A stretch of DNA of 64,000 nt from Platycnemis pennipes. Taxonomy: Eukaryota > Arthropoda > Insecta > Odonata > Platycnemididae. This document shows positions 34,826 through 44,071 of the stretch, in pieces (within the stretch, counting starts at the first letter, position 1; each line of letters starts with the position of its first letter). The position numbers and the translations under genes were made by a program. The notes beneath the pieces are model-generated. The model had not been told where the DNA came from, searched no databases, and saw only the letters and a list, made by a program, of their open reading frames with translations. The stretch spans positions 74,880,645-74,944,644 of the forward strand of contig OW121853.1 of the NCBI GenBank assembly GCA_933228895.1, written 5' to 3'.

Positions 34826-35308
34826 AATAGGGTCGTTGACCATATTTTTTATTGCCGAATTTGGTAGAGTTTTTAGAATAAAAAGACCCGTATTTTTCCG
34901 TTCTATGATGTTTAACCCTTTCGAAAAAGTGGGCGAGCAAAGGACTAGTGCATCATTCACTTCGTTTAATCGCAACTGAGATGGCGAAGCACCTTCGCCT
35001 AATCACAATGGGGGACAACACACAGCTGACTCTGCCTATTGAAGTGGTTGCGACAGGATCTCTTCAGGCAGACCCCACATCCTCTCCCTCCCGTTCTTCC
35101 TCAACGCAGTCAAGGACGGGATGTGGATGACGTAGTAATCCTTTACACAGCTCGTTCGGTAGGAGTCTCCTTTTTGCTTATTTAAGTTTTTAGTTTGAGT
35201 GAATGGCTCAGGTTAGAAGATGAAATTTTTTTCCTAAAATTCATTTTTCGTTTCCATCAAATAATTTCGTGCACAAAATAGGATATCGGTTCCGAGTAAA
35301 TGCCCCCT
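34826..35308 (+). mobile_element. R2 inverted-terminus repeat, copy d (divergent)
   Basis: It starts AATAGGGTCGTTGACC and ends GAGTAAATGCCCCC. It shares CCCTTTCGAAAAAGTGGGCG and GGTTAGAAGATGAAATTTTT with other copies. It matches the split copy at 4531-6559 more closely than copies a, b and c do (for example AGGCAGACC and GCGACAGGATC). Confidence 0.85.
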
Positions 35309-35351
35309 TTAACGTCTAATACTGTGGATTTCATTCATGGAACCATAGTGT

Positions 35352-35589
35352 AAAGGTGGCTTTGCACGATACAATTTTTTTGTGCAATTTCTTGTACAAA
35401 CGCTTGTATGAGGAAATTATACCGTGTAAAGCGGCAAATTGTGTGAACGCTTGTGCGAATGCCTGAATGGCTGTACGGAAAATAGAATCTATTCTAATTC
35501 TATTCAAAAAAACATACAATTTCGTTCAGTTTATACAAGCGTTTGTACAAGAAATTGTCCAAACATTGTGTCGTGTAAAGCGGTCTTTA
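35352..35589. mobile_element. MITE with ~60 bp inverted ends (GCTTTRCACGAYACAAT)
   Basis: The left arm has GGCTTTGCACGATACAAT and CAATTTCTTGTACAAACGCT. The right arm, reverse-complemented, has CGCTTTACACGACACAAT and the identical CAATTTCTTGTACAAACGCT. It is 238 bp long. No clear target duplication. Confidence 0.8.
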
Positions 35590-36400
35590 GGAAAGGGGTG
35601 CTATGAGTTTTGGGGGAGAAGAACATGAGAATGAGCGCCAGCCGTCAAAATCTACCCTTACCGGTCAGAATTAGGGATTGTGGTGATAAGTTCAACACCA
35701 TTTCGTACCCTAGAGGGGGCACGTGATTAAGGAAACGCGGACATATGTTCCGCAATGCACTCCTCTCCCTTTTCCCCCATGGAGATGAAAGTCCACTCCG
35801 CGCTGTTGCGGCATTTACCGCAGTGGACCGTATCGGGGTGGCTGGGGAAGGATGGGGAGTAAAATGTGGGGGGGGGGGGGGTGAGGGGGGCGTGGCATTG
35901 GGAGGAGTGAGGGGGGATGAATGTGAAAGGAGGGTGAAGTTGGGGAAGGAGAGAGAGAGAGAGTGAAGGAGTCAGAGAGGGATGATGGGCTTGGTTGAAC
36001 TGTGTGGGAGAGAGAACTCCTCGGGACATGCCTTGAACGTGGGGAAGGAGGAAAACGAAGTTTCTGTATTGCATAAGGGGTGGAGGAGGTGGAGGAGGAG
36101 AAGGGATATGGGATGAGAGGGAAACGGAGGAAGATTTTCGGACGGAACTCAGAAGCGTGAGAGAGAAGGAGGCAGGAGGAGGAGACCTAACTTACTTTTT
36201 TCATTCGGAAAAGCGTTGGTGTTGGGGTGGGAACTCGACTGAGAGAAAAAAATTGAGAGAGGGTTAGGAGAGGCGGTTGGATGGATGGAGGGTCACGTGC
36301 CTCTAATCGGGCAACGGGGAGAAACCGTCTCTTTCCACTGTATAATGTATGTCGTACTACGCAGGAACGCGCCGAAATGTTAGAGCATGTAATATTACGA
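35590..36400. other. Purine-rich block with G run
   Basis: A run of 14 G lies at about 35867-35880, with GAGAGAGAGAG at 35949 and long AGG/GGA stretches to 36290. Open frames here are compositional. Confidence 0.6.
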
Positions 36401-36401
36401 G

Positions 36402-36990
36402 GACGTGGTGGAATAGTGGATAGGGCTACCTACTGACCGGGTCTCCCGAATTAAAACCCGGTAAACGTCTTTAAAATGGGGAGGTGACCGGCTACTGAGA
36501 TCATATGCGTTTTACATGACACGTAGGTTTTTTAACCCTTTGTTACTCGCTTCGGGTCAATTTGACCCATACCTTTTGTTTTACACGTAATATATTCATT
36601 TTCTCTGTGGCTTATGAGATAATTTCTGAACGTAATCTCTTACTACTCTGTGTTGGTTCCTCTGAACATATTTTACGACAGTTTACATAGTTAGCTAATT
36701 GGCTATCAAGCCAGCCAGCCTTTTGACCCGACGCGAATATTGGCGTTCGATATTTGTAATCCCTTTTGACCCGACGTTACAATGTTATTCAAGGATATGT
36801 TACAATGTATTCATAGAAGGGTGACAGCGTCAACGATATCATTTCTCATTCTGCATTTGGACAGTGCAGTGAGAGTTTCTTCTTCAGCAATCGCAGAAAT
36901 CAAGTATTCCCTTCTCCAGGAATCAGGATGAAGGTAAACCCGGCGTCGGCATTAGCCTGCCCTCCACGAAAGTGCCAAGGAGTCCTCTTC
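36402..36990 (+). mobile_element. SINE family A copy split by an insertion
   Basis: The head at 36402-36530 (GACGTGGTGGAATAGTGGAT, box B-like segment AATTAAAACCCGG) and the body piece at 36935-36985 (GGTAAACCCGGCGTCGGCAT) are separated by about 400 bp. That insert starts TTAACCCTTTGTTACTCGC (36532) and carries the palindrome GGGTCAATTTGACCC (36557-36571), features of piggyBac-like MITEs. Its right border is unclear. Confidence 0.6.
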
Positions 36991-37049
36991 AAGTGAACTT
37001 CAAGTGCTCTTCAAAGAGTCCTTAAATGAGAATCGGTATACTACGTAAT

Positions 37050-37470
37050 AATACGTGTTTTTTTTACGGCAGTGAAACATGGACGATGACAGCAGTGGAG
37101 AAGAAAAGAGTGGAAGCATTCGAAATGTGGTGCTGCCGAAAAATGAAGAATATAAAATGGATCGAACTCGTGACAAACGAAGAAGTTGTAAGAAGATTGC
37201 GAAGAAGAGAGAAGTCTGCTGAAAACTCTAGAAAGAAGACGGGACAACTTAATCGGCCATGTCTTAAGACACGATGGCCTGATGAAGACAATCGTCGAGG
37301 GAAAAATGAACGGGGAGAACGGCAAAGGGAGGCCTCGTGTGAGATATATGGAACAAGGGATGAAGGAATTGAAAGAGCGGAATTACGTTGATATGAAAAA
37401 GTTGGCCGATAGAAGAATCGAGTGGAGGGCTGCGTGAAACCAATCCTAGGGTTGTTGACCGATGATGATG
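37050..37470 (+). pseudogene. LINE-2 3' end, plus strand, with ATG tail
   Basis: The frame starting near 37068 reads YGSETWTMTAVEKKRVEAFE then IKWIELVTNEEVVRRL, shifts frame, and ends with RRIEWRAA before the GATGATGATGA tail at 37462. At least one frameshift near 37200. Confidence 0.88.
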
Positions 37471-37484
37471 AACAATATGTATGC

Positions 37485-37556
37485 CACTGCCGAGATTCGA
37501 ATCTAGGCTCTCACTAATGGAAAGCTATATTTATACCGCCAACCCGATTCCCTGGA
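37485..37556 (-). mobile_element. SINE family A head fragment
   Basis: The minus strand begins AGGGAATCGGGTTGGCGGTA and carries a box B-like AGATTCGAATCTCGGC. Only about 70 bp remain. Confidence 0.65.
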
Positions 37557-37865
37557 GGGAAAGGAACTAGTGGATAGTTGGAAGCATAGTAGATAAATCG
37601 ACATGGATTAAAAGCGAGATTTTTCCATATTTTTACTATCATAACTTAAGGTTTTTAGGTTCTCTATCTACCTACACAACATCGTAACATCTGACGCAAC
37701 CAAAAACCTCCTACATTCTCAACATCCAATTTCTGGGGAGCATGCGAAACAACGCCCTTTGGGTTGTAAGGACAGCACGTGACCTCTCTGACCATCTTAC
37801 CCGGGATCGTTATTCTTTGTACTTAACATGTAACTTTGTTCCTAAGCCTAACTTGACCCACTGGT
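37557..37865. other. Unrecognised sequence
   Basis: No family match. Confidence 0.4.
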
Positions 37866-38090
37866 CATATTCAGAATCTCAGTTACAGTCTCCCTTCTGC
37901 TGCTTACGTCCTTAAATCCCTATAGTGATTCAAGTTGATGTACAGAATCTATCTGCAAAGGTTACTTGTCAGCTTTATTTTGAATATGGCCAAGCCATAT
38001 TTAGAATCTTAACTACAGTCTGTATTTTCCTGCTTACGTCATTAGTCCCTGATGATGACACGTGAGTGTTGAAACCGGTTGGTTAATAAA
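37866..38090 (+). ncRNA. Tandem hammerhead-like cassette (Penelope-type relic)
   Basis: The second unit contains CTGATGA (38049-38055), a stem-loop (GACAC, loop GTGA, GTGTT) and GAAAC (38071-38075) followed by CGGTTGG, i.e. the core order of a hammerhead ribozyme. One unpaired T lies between the CTGATGA core and stem II. The upstream unit (37866-37930) repeats the preceding sequence (TATTCAGAATCTCAG.. TACAGTCT.. GCTTACGTC) about 120 bp earlier with the core eroded. Tandem hammerheads are known from Penelope-like retroelement termini. No Penelope coding sequence is visible here. Confidence 0.5.
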
Positions 38091-38484
38091 AAACGTGTGG
38101 AAAATTACAAAGTTCATTCTTATTTTCAATCATGGAAAAATTCCACAAGGTGACGGCCGAAGTTGTTTCATCGATTTGTTTCATCGATTTGTCTCTAATG
38201 CGAGTTCAAAAGTGAATACTAAATCTGTGCGACATGGCTATGAACGGTAAACAGCATAGCGCTAAGAAGTAATACCAACTTTGCAGGGTGAAACTGGACA
38301 CCAATTTGACTCGAAGTAGATATTTTAGGATGTAAGCAGTAGAAGCGACACTGCAGTTGAGATACTGAATACGGGTCTTAGATGAGCTTGGAATAATTGT
38401 TCCCATGTAAGAAAAAACAGCTATTTTTCACGCTACATCAACCAGGTAGAATGAGAGACCTCTGAGGTAGAGTGTTCGAACCCT

Positions 38485-38570
38485 ACATCTACACAATACC
38501 GTGCAAGCCAGCATAAAGGTGTGTGGCAGAGGGTGAATTCTCACCAAACATGCACTACATATCATGCATA
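38485..38570 (-). mobile_element. LINE-1 3' tail, short
   Basis: CTACATCTACACAATACCGTGC is followed by GGTGTGTGGCAGAGGGTGAA and CACCAAACATGCACTAC. 5'-truncated retroposed end. Confidence 0.8.
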
Positions 38571-38599
38571 TATCATCACCTGACACCATGCATTGAGAC

Positions 38600-38930
38600 T
38601 GAATGGCTCTTATGACGATTTATTCATGAGAAGCTGTTTATTGGGCAACCACGACCCGCGTGATCACGGTAACGACACAACGAGCATTGCAGAAACTAAT
38701 GGAGCTTCATAAAAACAGAATACCGTCTCGGCGTTCGGCCCGTATTTATAGCGACCCTGCTTCCAGAACCTTCGTTCGGATCTTTCCCGAAGGATCGGCG
38801 ACCTTGATGCCGCTCGCTATAGCACCCGAGCGTGATAGACCCCTTCTAAAAGCCGCGCGAACACTTAAAAGGGTCCGCGATCGTTCGGCTAAGTGAACCT
38901 GCCTTATAGAGTAAGGGAATATGCCAAGGC
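38600..38930 (-). promoter_or_regulatory. LTR-like block: TATA box, then AATAAA
   Basis: On the minus strand a CTATAAATACGGG TATA element (about 38742-38753) is followed some 105 bp downstream by AATAAA at 38642-38637 and again at 38624-38619. Upstream lies a GC-rich ~170 bp region with inverted words (GATCCTTCGGGAAAGATC). This is the layout of U3-R in a solo LTR. I could not find the TG..CA borders or a target duplication, so a cellular promoter remains possible. Confidence 0.4.
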
Positions 38931-39269
38931 CATCGTTGTTTACGGCTCGTAAGAGAGGACATGTAAGCCATTTTCCTTTGATTATGACGACAAATCGTTT
39001 TTTCTCCTGGATTTACTGGAAACAGAATGGCTTTGACGGTCCGTTTGTCATTTGTCTTCCCATTAATCTTGCACTGGAGGCATTTGCTCGACCTTTATTC
39101 CTGACAAAGTCGTTATTCCGTGTACGATATTTTCCGTGATGTTCCCTCTGGTGTTGGGTCAAATGCACTCAATTTCTTCCTTAGTGTTCCTCATGTGCGA
39201 AATATGGATGATAACCCCTAACATTCTTTGGAATTTCTTATAATGAAGTATGTTAACGACCACTTTATT
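38931..39269. other. Unrecognised sequence
   Basis: The 38921-39139 frame has no recognisable domain. Confidence 0.4.
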
Positions 39270-39585
39270 TATGTAGAAATGGAAAAGTTGTATGGAGTTG
39301 TTTGGTCGTTTATGATGAACGCCAATTTTCGCCAACGTTTCGCCTCTTTATTGCGGCTTCATCAGGGCTATTTAGTGCACAATGTAAGTTTTTACATTTT
39401 CATTAATTTTTTACAGACTAAGATCAGAATATAAAGGGAGGAAAAAAATGTTTCCTCTTTGACTTAGATCAGAATAGAAAGAGAGGAAACATTTTTTTTC
39501 CTCTCTTTCTACTCTGATCTAAGTCTGTAAAAAATTGGTGTTCATCATAAACGACCAAACAACTCCATACTACTTTTCCATTCTT
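39270..39585. repeat. Fold-back inverted repeat with hammerhead-like insert
   Basis: The left arm (39275-39335, ending at AACGCCAATTTT, then 39405-39450) and right arm (39490-39585) are near-perfect inverted copies: GTTTGGTCGTTTATGATGAA on the left, its complement at about 39540-39560. The left arm alone contains an ~80 bp segment with a minus-strand hammerhead-like core: CTGATGA (39365-39359), stem GCC..GGC, GAAAC (39341-39337). Confidence 0.85.
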
Positions 39586-39771
39586 TGGAATGGACTACAT
39601 GCTCTCCCTTGTTATACCTCATTTGGAATACTCTTCCAGTGTCTGGGATCTTTACGAAATAGGCTTAAATGATGAACTGAAGCGTAGACAGCGAAGATCG
39701 GATAGATGTGTAAAGGGACGGTGTGATAACTACATTATTGTAACCTAACCAGAATCATTATCAGACCGTAG

Positions 39772-39810
39772 CACAGTGGTCGATTTTCGAGTATTAGAGG
39801 GACAACATTA
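39772..39810 (+). promoter_or_regulatory. Transib left end: 23-RSS-like transposase site
   Basis: Heptamer CACAGTG (39772-39778) is identical to the V(D)J consensus. Then comes a spacer of exactly 23 bp (39779-39801) and ACAACATTA (39802-39810), matching the nonamer ACAAAAACC at 5 of 9 positions. The right end has the same layout. Confidence 0.8.
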
Positions 39811-40132
39811 TTTTTTCAGTGTAAGCGATCGAATATCCTTATTTTAGTGGAAAGTTATGAAATTATGAACCTCATTAGCAGCATAACATGAAAATATAGC
39901 ATTAAAAGTGGCCTCATGAATAATTCTACGTTGTTACCTTAAGTTTCGCTGTCTGTGCCATCATCTAAAAATTGGAGTAATAAGAGTATCTGCTTTGCTT
40001 TCAAATAGAAAAGAAAATATTTGTTACTATACACATAAAAAATATGAGTACAGGTATTTCAATGTATTTTTGTAACAGCAACATGTTTTATTTCAAATTG
40101 TTTAATGAATAAATATTTTAATCACTACACTA

Positions 40133-41530
40133 TTCAATTGGTAATTTTCTGAGGGCCGAAATTATTGGGTCGGAGCATGTTAATATTAGATTGAACAAGT
40201 CTTGATTAGTGTCTTCTCTTGACATTTCTCAAAAGTGATGTTCCGTGTGTCACGCCTTACGCACATCCTAAGATAGTTGGCCAGTTGGTAAAACCATGAT
40301 TTCTATCACGTCTTCTCCATTCATCAAAATTTTATGGACACTAATGGGCATTTAAAGCTACTTGCAAAGGCTAACATATAGTTGAATAGTGTCGTGGGCA
40401 TACTTTCCAAAGGCTTCTGCGTTAAGTCTATATACACTTTATATAGCTTGCAAATAACGGAGAACCGTTCAACGTCTCGTCAACTCCAGTAATTTCCGCA
40501 GCTTTCCTTGCGTTTTCAAAGAATCGGCGAGAGGTGTTATCATGGTTGGTGGTCCCACATCCTTGTTTTACTACATCAACTAGGAGGCCCCTTTACGACT
40601 AAACTTATTATTTCTCTTTTCCTTAGCTGATAAGCTCCTTTTACTCTCTGATTTCCACGGACTTAGCATTTCTGAATTTTTAGCCTGTAGGATATATGCA
40701 AGGCAATCGAAAAATCTAATAGAGCATGCTGTGTAGATAAGCCAAAGTTGAATGCTAACATATTGAAAGGTCATTTTTTTGATAGTTTCTAAATTGTCCA
40801 TGTCTTTAGGAGAGGCACAACAAATGCATCCCACTTGCGCTGATGAATTATTCGTGAAAGAGTTGCAGACTTTGCCATCTACCATTGTATTTAACAGAAA
40901 ATGCACAATAATTCTCTCAATTAATTCATTTGCAATGTTTAATTTAGTAGGCATCAAATTAGCTATTTGCTTCTCAATTTAGAGGATTTCTTCCCTAATT
41001 TTATCTAGAGTTTCCTTCACAAATAGAAAACGAATAGGTCTGCAAAATCTCGTGGACGATTTTGCCATGCATTTACTTTTTGATTCCTTTAATTTTCCTC
41101 AAGTTGAAGTTGTAGCAATTGACGTCAGAAAAACGTCGGAATCAGAAGATTGCCGATTTTCGGAAAATCTTTGCTTTAAAAGGGAGTGTCCTGAACTGCC
41201 ATCGCAGCCCCATTTATTAGTCAATTGAAGAGATGCTGTGTCATATCCGCAGCAAGACTGAGTAAATTCGGTATATTGTACTTTCATCAAACTTATCGCT
41301 ATATGATTTAATAAATTTCGTAATTTAACCTCCGCTAAAGTATCTGATACAATGAATGATTCCTGTATAGGGTAACAATTGTTTTTTGACTTTAAAACTG
41401 AGAGGAACGAAAGATACATATCAAAATTTCTTTCTTTAGCTCCCTTTTGCAAATAAGAATTCTTTTTTTTCTTTCTAGAACCTTTCAGGAATTGAAGTGA
41501 AACTTTTTTCTCTTCAATTCTACCATACTA
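40133..41530 (-). pseudogene. Transib transposase (RAG1-core-like), inactivated
   Basis: One minus-strand frame runs from about 41530 to about 40580 with only in-frame stops, then continues with a shift to a stop at 40133. In order: AEVKLRNLLNHIAISLMKVQ; NKWGCDGSSGHSLLKQRFSE, with the first catalytic Asp; RPIRFLFVKETLDKIREEI; MVDGKVCNSFT, with the second catalytic Asp; GCICCASPKDMDNLE, the zinc-binding Cys pair typical of the family; then MPISVHKILMNGEDVIEIMV, LPTGQLS, and TNQDLFNLIL near the C-terminus (LRKLP ending). Just after LPTGQLS the codon expected to hold the catalytic Glu (SE..) is TAG. At least five stops are present and the N-terminal third is absent or unrecognisable. Confidence 0.9.
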
Positions 41531-42351
41531 TACTAACGAGGACTATCTCTAGAAGACTTGCTAGTGGGTCGAATTCTAAAAGCATATTACATAGCATATG
41601 AACCTTAAGTTACACTCACTTTGCACGGTATTTTATCATAAATTTTATTAGGAACTTTAGCAAAATTACGAGTATTTACCAAAAACATCGCTTTCCACCA
41701 TTATCGAATAGTTTACCAAAAATCCCAGCAATCACCAACAATAATAACGTTTCATATGACAGATACTACTCTCGAATTAGAAATCTCTTCGCGAGATGGC
41801 GTGCACGGCTCCTAGAAAATGAAAATAACTTCATTCGGCGCAAGTGGGCGCAAATACCGCTTTTACTGGCTCACAGATACCTAATTAAGATACGCTTTTA
41901 CTGGCTCACAGATACCTAATTAAGGATTATAATGTCCCAAATTTTAACGTGAAACCTTGTGAAACTTTTTTTGTACCCCAGCTCAAAAAATCCATTGTGC
42001 AAAAATTAATTATTATTTTTAGCGAATTGTTCAGCGATACTTATCAGACCCAGCCTTGCAAATTTTCTTAAATATTAAATTGTGAATACTCACTAGACAC
42101 AATCGTCTCTATCTAACGTGAAGGTTTTCAAAATGTCAACTGAGCTCGAACCGATACACACTCCGAATGTGACTGGTGCGCTGTGACCACGGAGTGCGAC
42201 GAGAGGCTCAGAAATTAATTCTTCCACTTCAGTGTATCACTACCGTCAAATAAACAGAAGTTTAAGCATATTTTCTTCTCCGTAGCACTTGCTGGTTTAT
42301 TGACTACGTACTAAACACAATTACACATGAATACAAGGAACTTGCATTTTA

Positions 42352-42390
42352 TAATTTTGTCCTGCTAAATCAGTGAAATCGACCACTGTG
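42352..42390 (-). promoter_or_regulatory. Transib right end: 23-RSS-like transposase site
   Basis: Read inward on the minus strand: CACAGTG (42390-42384), a 23 bp spacer (42383-42361), then ACAAAATTA (42360-42352), matching the RSS nonamer at 6 of 9 positions including the ACAAAA core. The two ends share ACAA.ATTA at the same distance. Confidence 0.8.
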
Positions 42391-42625
42391 CGTAGGTTGA
42401 AATTACGACTTAATCTCTTAACTAGATTCCAGGGTAATACTTTCACTGATGACTTTAAAAATATTTTGCGAACTCCAACTTACTATGGTAGACTGGACCG
42501 TGATCATAAAACTTAATATATTGCTTGCCAAACCGACGGATTTCAAATGTCCTTTCCTCGTACAATTAGGGATATGAATAGCTGTTACTATATCCAATAG
42601 ATACAAATCTATCAATGGTTATTAT

Positions 42626-42783
42626 TATTAAAGGTATCCTACCGGTGAAGGTAGGTTTGAATGGACATTTAATTCTTCCCACCCCCTAAATTTCACACGA
42701 TGTCCCTCTTCATCCACTAATTCCTCCTGCCACCCATCATTCCATCCAAGCTACCTGTTCTCCTCCTCCCTCTTCGGTTAGGT
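42626..42783. other. Unassigned insert in LINE-1
   Basis: Pyrimidine-rich DNA absent from the other LINE-1 copies. It starts with the inverted words CCTACCGGTGAAGGTAGG at about 42640. Possibly a SINE or other small insert. Confidence 0.4.
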
Positions 42784-43209
42784 CAGGGGTTCCCAAACTG
42801 GGGGGCGCGCCCCCCCAGGGGGGCGTGAAGACATGTCAGGGGGGGCGTGACCGCGAGACCAGTTAAAAATATAAATCTCAAAGTAAATCAAATCCATACA
42901 TTTCTTTAACTAATTTTATGCTGTAGATTTTTAAAATCAACCTTGATGTTTAGAAAACTTAACAATTCACTCGCATAAAACTCTTTTATAGCAAAAATAT
43001 CTAGCTTTTTGTCGATGTTTTTCTCAGAACAGTATTTATTTAAATTGAAACTTATAATGTTGTATTTTGTGATAGTAAAAATACATGTTTTGTTTTCAAT
43101 GTAATACTTGTTTTTTTCACATGCCCACAAAATTTACTGTGAAGGGGGGCGTGGAAGGTTTCCATTATAACAGGAGGGGGCGTAGTACAAAAAAGTTTGG
43201 GAACACCTG
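42784..43209. mobile_element. hAT-type MITE (CAGGGGTTCCCAAACT ends)
   Basis: The left end CAGGGGTTCCCAAACTGGGG and right end, reverse-complemented, CAGGTGTTCCCAAACTTTTT are the typical hAT terminal motif. Flanking octamers GGTTAGGT (42776-42783) and GGTTGAGT (43210-43217) agree at 6 of 8 positions, an aged 8 bp duplication. There is a GGGGGGCGCGCCCCCC palindrome near 42790. No transposase. Confidence 0.88.
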
Positions 43210-43345
43210 GGTTGAGTAGTTTCATATTGGTATAAGTATTTTAAGCTAACCCACTAACAGCACGTTTTTGCATGCTCGCTTTGCAATTTTTTATTTTTTT
43301 TACAATTTTTAAGCGGGATTGCAGTGAAAATTTCACTAACTGAGC

Positions 43346-43836
43346 TGTTGGTAATTTCCCATGTCGGTAGAACTGATTCGTGTGGACAGCTGCGTCCAAC
43401 CAATCTCTGGATCGAAAAATAATCTAGACTATTGTGGCTCACCTGAGAGAATCGATCCGACTCCGAAATTTTACTCGGCGGATGAAATTGGGCGAAAAAT
43501 CGCGCCATCTCCTGCGTCACACGATGCAATTTCTTGTTACGCTGGGGAAATTCTCGGGGGGAACCCTCTCTGGGGCTCCGGCTGGAAGGGGATTGATAAG
43601 AAAGTTGCCCGGGAAGAAAAATCAAGGGTGTGCTGGAAAGAAAGGTTACGGTTGGGTATGATTTGGTTAGCGGGTGTGGGGGATGCATGTTGGAGGAGCA
43701 GAAGGGTAGGGTAGGAATAAGGAGGGATGCTTGAGAACCACCCGCGTCCAAATTGAATCCTTTCGTTGGGTTCGCCTTTCCCTCCCGCCTTCCTTTCTCC
43801 TTGGTGAGATTTGTGTCTCCTTGCTACAGCGCGGGG
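43346..43836. other. GC-rich unrecognised sequence
   Basis: Long open frames occur on both strands (for example minus 43751-43254) but overlap each other and carry no recognisable domain. Likely compositional. Confidence 0.4.
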
Positions 43837-44071
43837 CGGCCATTGCACACTAGCCGTTGCCGCACTAGGTTGCCGTTGTTGGGTACTATTGGAGTAAACA
43901 GTGTTCCAATAACAATGACCGGTTATCTAAACGGCCGGTTGTGCAATCGCAGCCAATAGCAATCGCCAATAGCATCTAGCCTCACGGTCACGTGCTGTTT
44001 GTTTACATTTCGTAACTATGCTGCCTCAAGTACGACACTTCTGCATCAAATACAAGATACAAACTAATTAA

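Larger units (their letters stand above)
39772..42390 (-). mobile_element. Transib DNA transposon with RSS-like ends
   Basis: The element has perfect 15 bp terminal inverted repeats CACAGTGGTCGATTT and a 5 bp target duplication CGTAG (39767-39771 and 42391-42395). Comparison with uninterrupted LINE-1 copies (AGACTGTAGGTTGAAAT) confirms the insertion point. Length is 2619 bp. A decayed transposase on the minus strand has Transib/RAG1-core motifs. CACAGTG ends with a 5 bp duplication are the hallmark of Transib, the superfamily from which the RAG1 core is thought to derive. The element is an inactive relic in an older LINE. Confidence 0.95.
39590..43345 (+). pseudogene. LINE-1 (subfamily B) copy broken by nested insertions
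   Basis: Segments 39590-39771, 42391-42625 and 43210-43345 read continuously against the copy at 11640-12250. The first has SLVIPHLEYSS..WDLYEIG-like coding and AGCGAAGATCGGATAGATGT. The second has GGTTGAAATTACG through CGTACAATTAGGGATATGAA. The third has GGTATAAGTATTTTAAGCTAACCCA. Transib (39772-42390) separates the first two. About 160 bp of unassigned sequence and a hAT-type MITE separate the last two. The coding frame was already decayed. Confidence 0.88.

Noticed and set aside
35727..36074. 115-codon Pro/His/Ser-rich minus-strand frame
   Set aside because: It is a translation of a purine-rich low-complexity tract with a G run.
36557..36571. GGGTCAATTTGACCC as a nuclear receptor element
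   Set aside because: It lies directly inside a TTAACCC-type end where this palindrome is a common feature of piggyBac-like MITEs.
38660..38896. 78-codon Arg-rich plus-strand frame
   Set aside because: It lies antisense to the TATA/AATAAA block and is GC-rich; more likely non-coding LTR-like sequence.
43254..43751. 165-codon open frame on the minus strand and 117-codon frame on the plus strand
   Set aside because: They overlap on opposite strands in GC-rich DNA, have biased composition and no recognisable domain; length is explained by few AT-rich stops.
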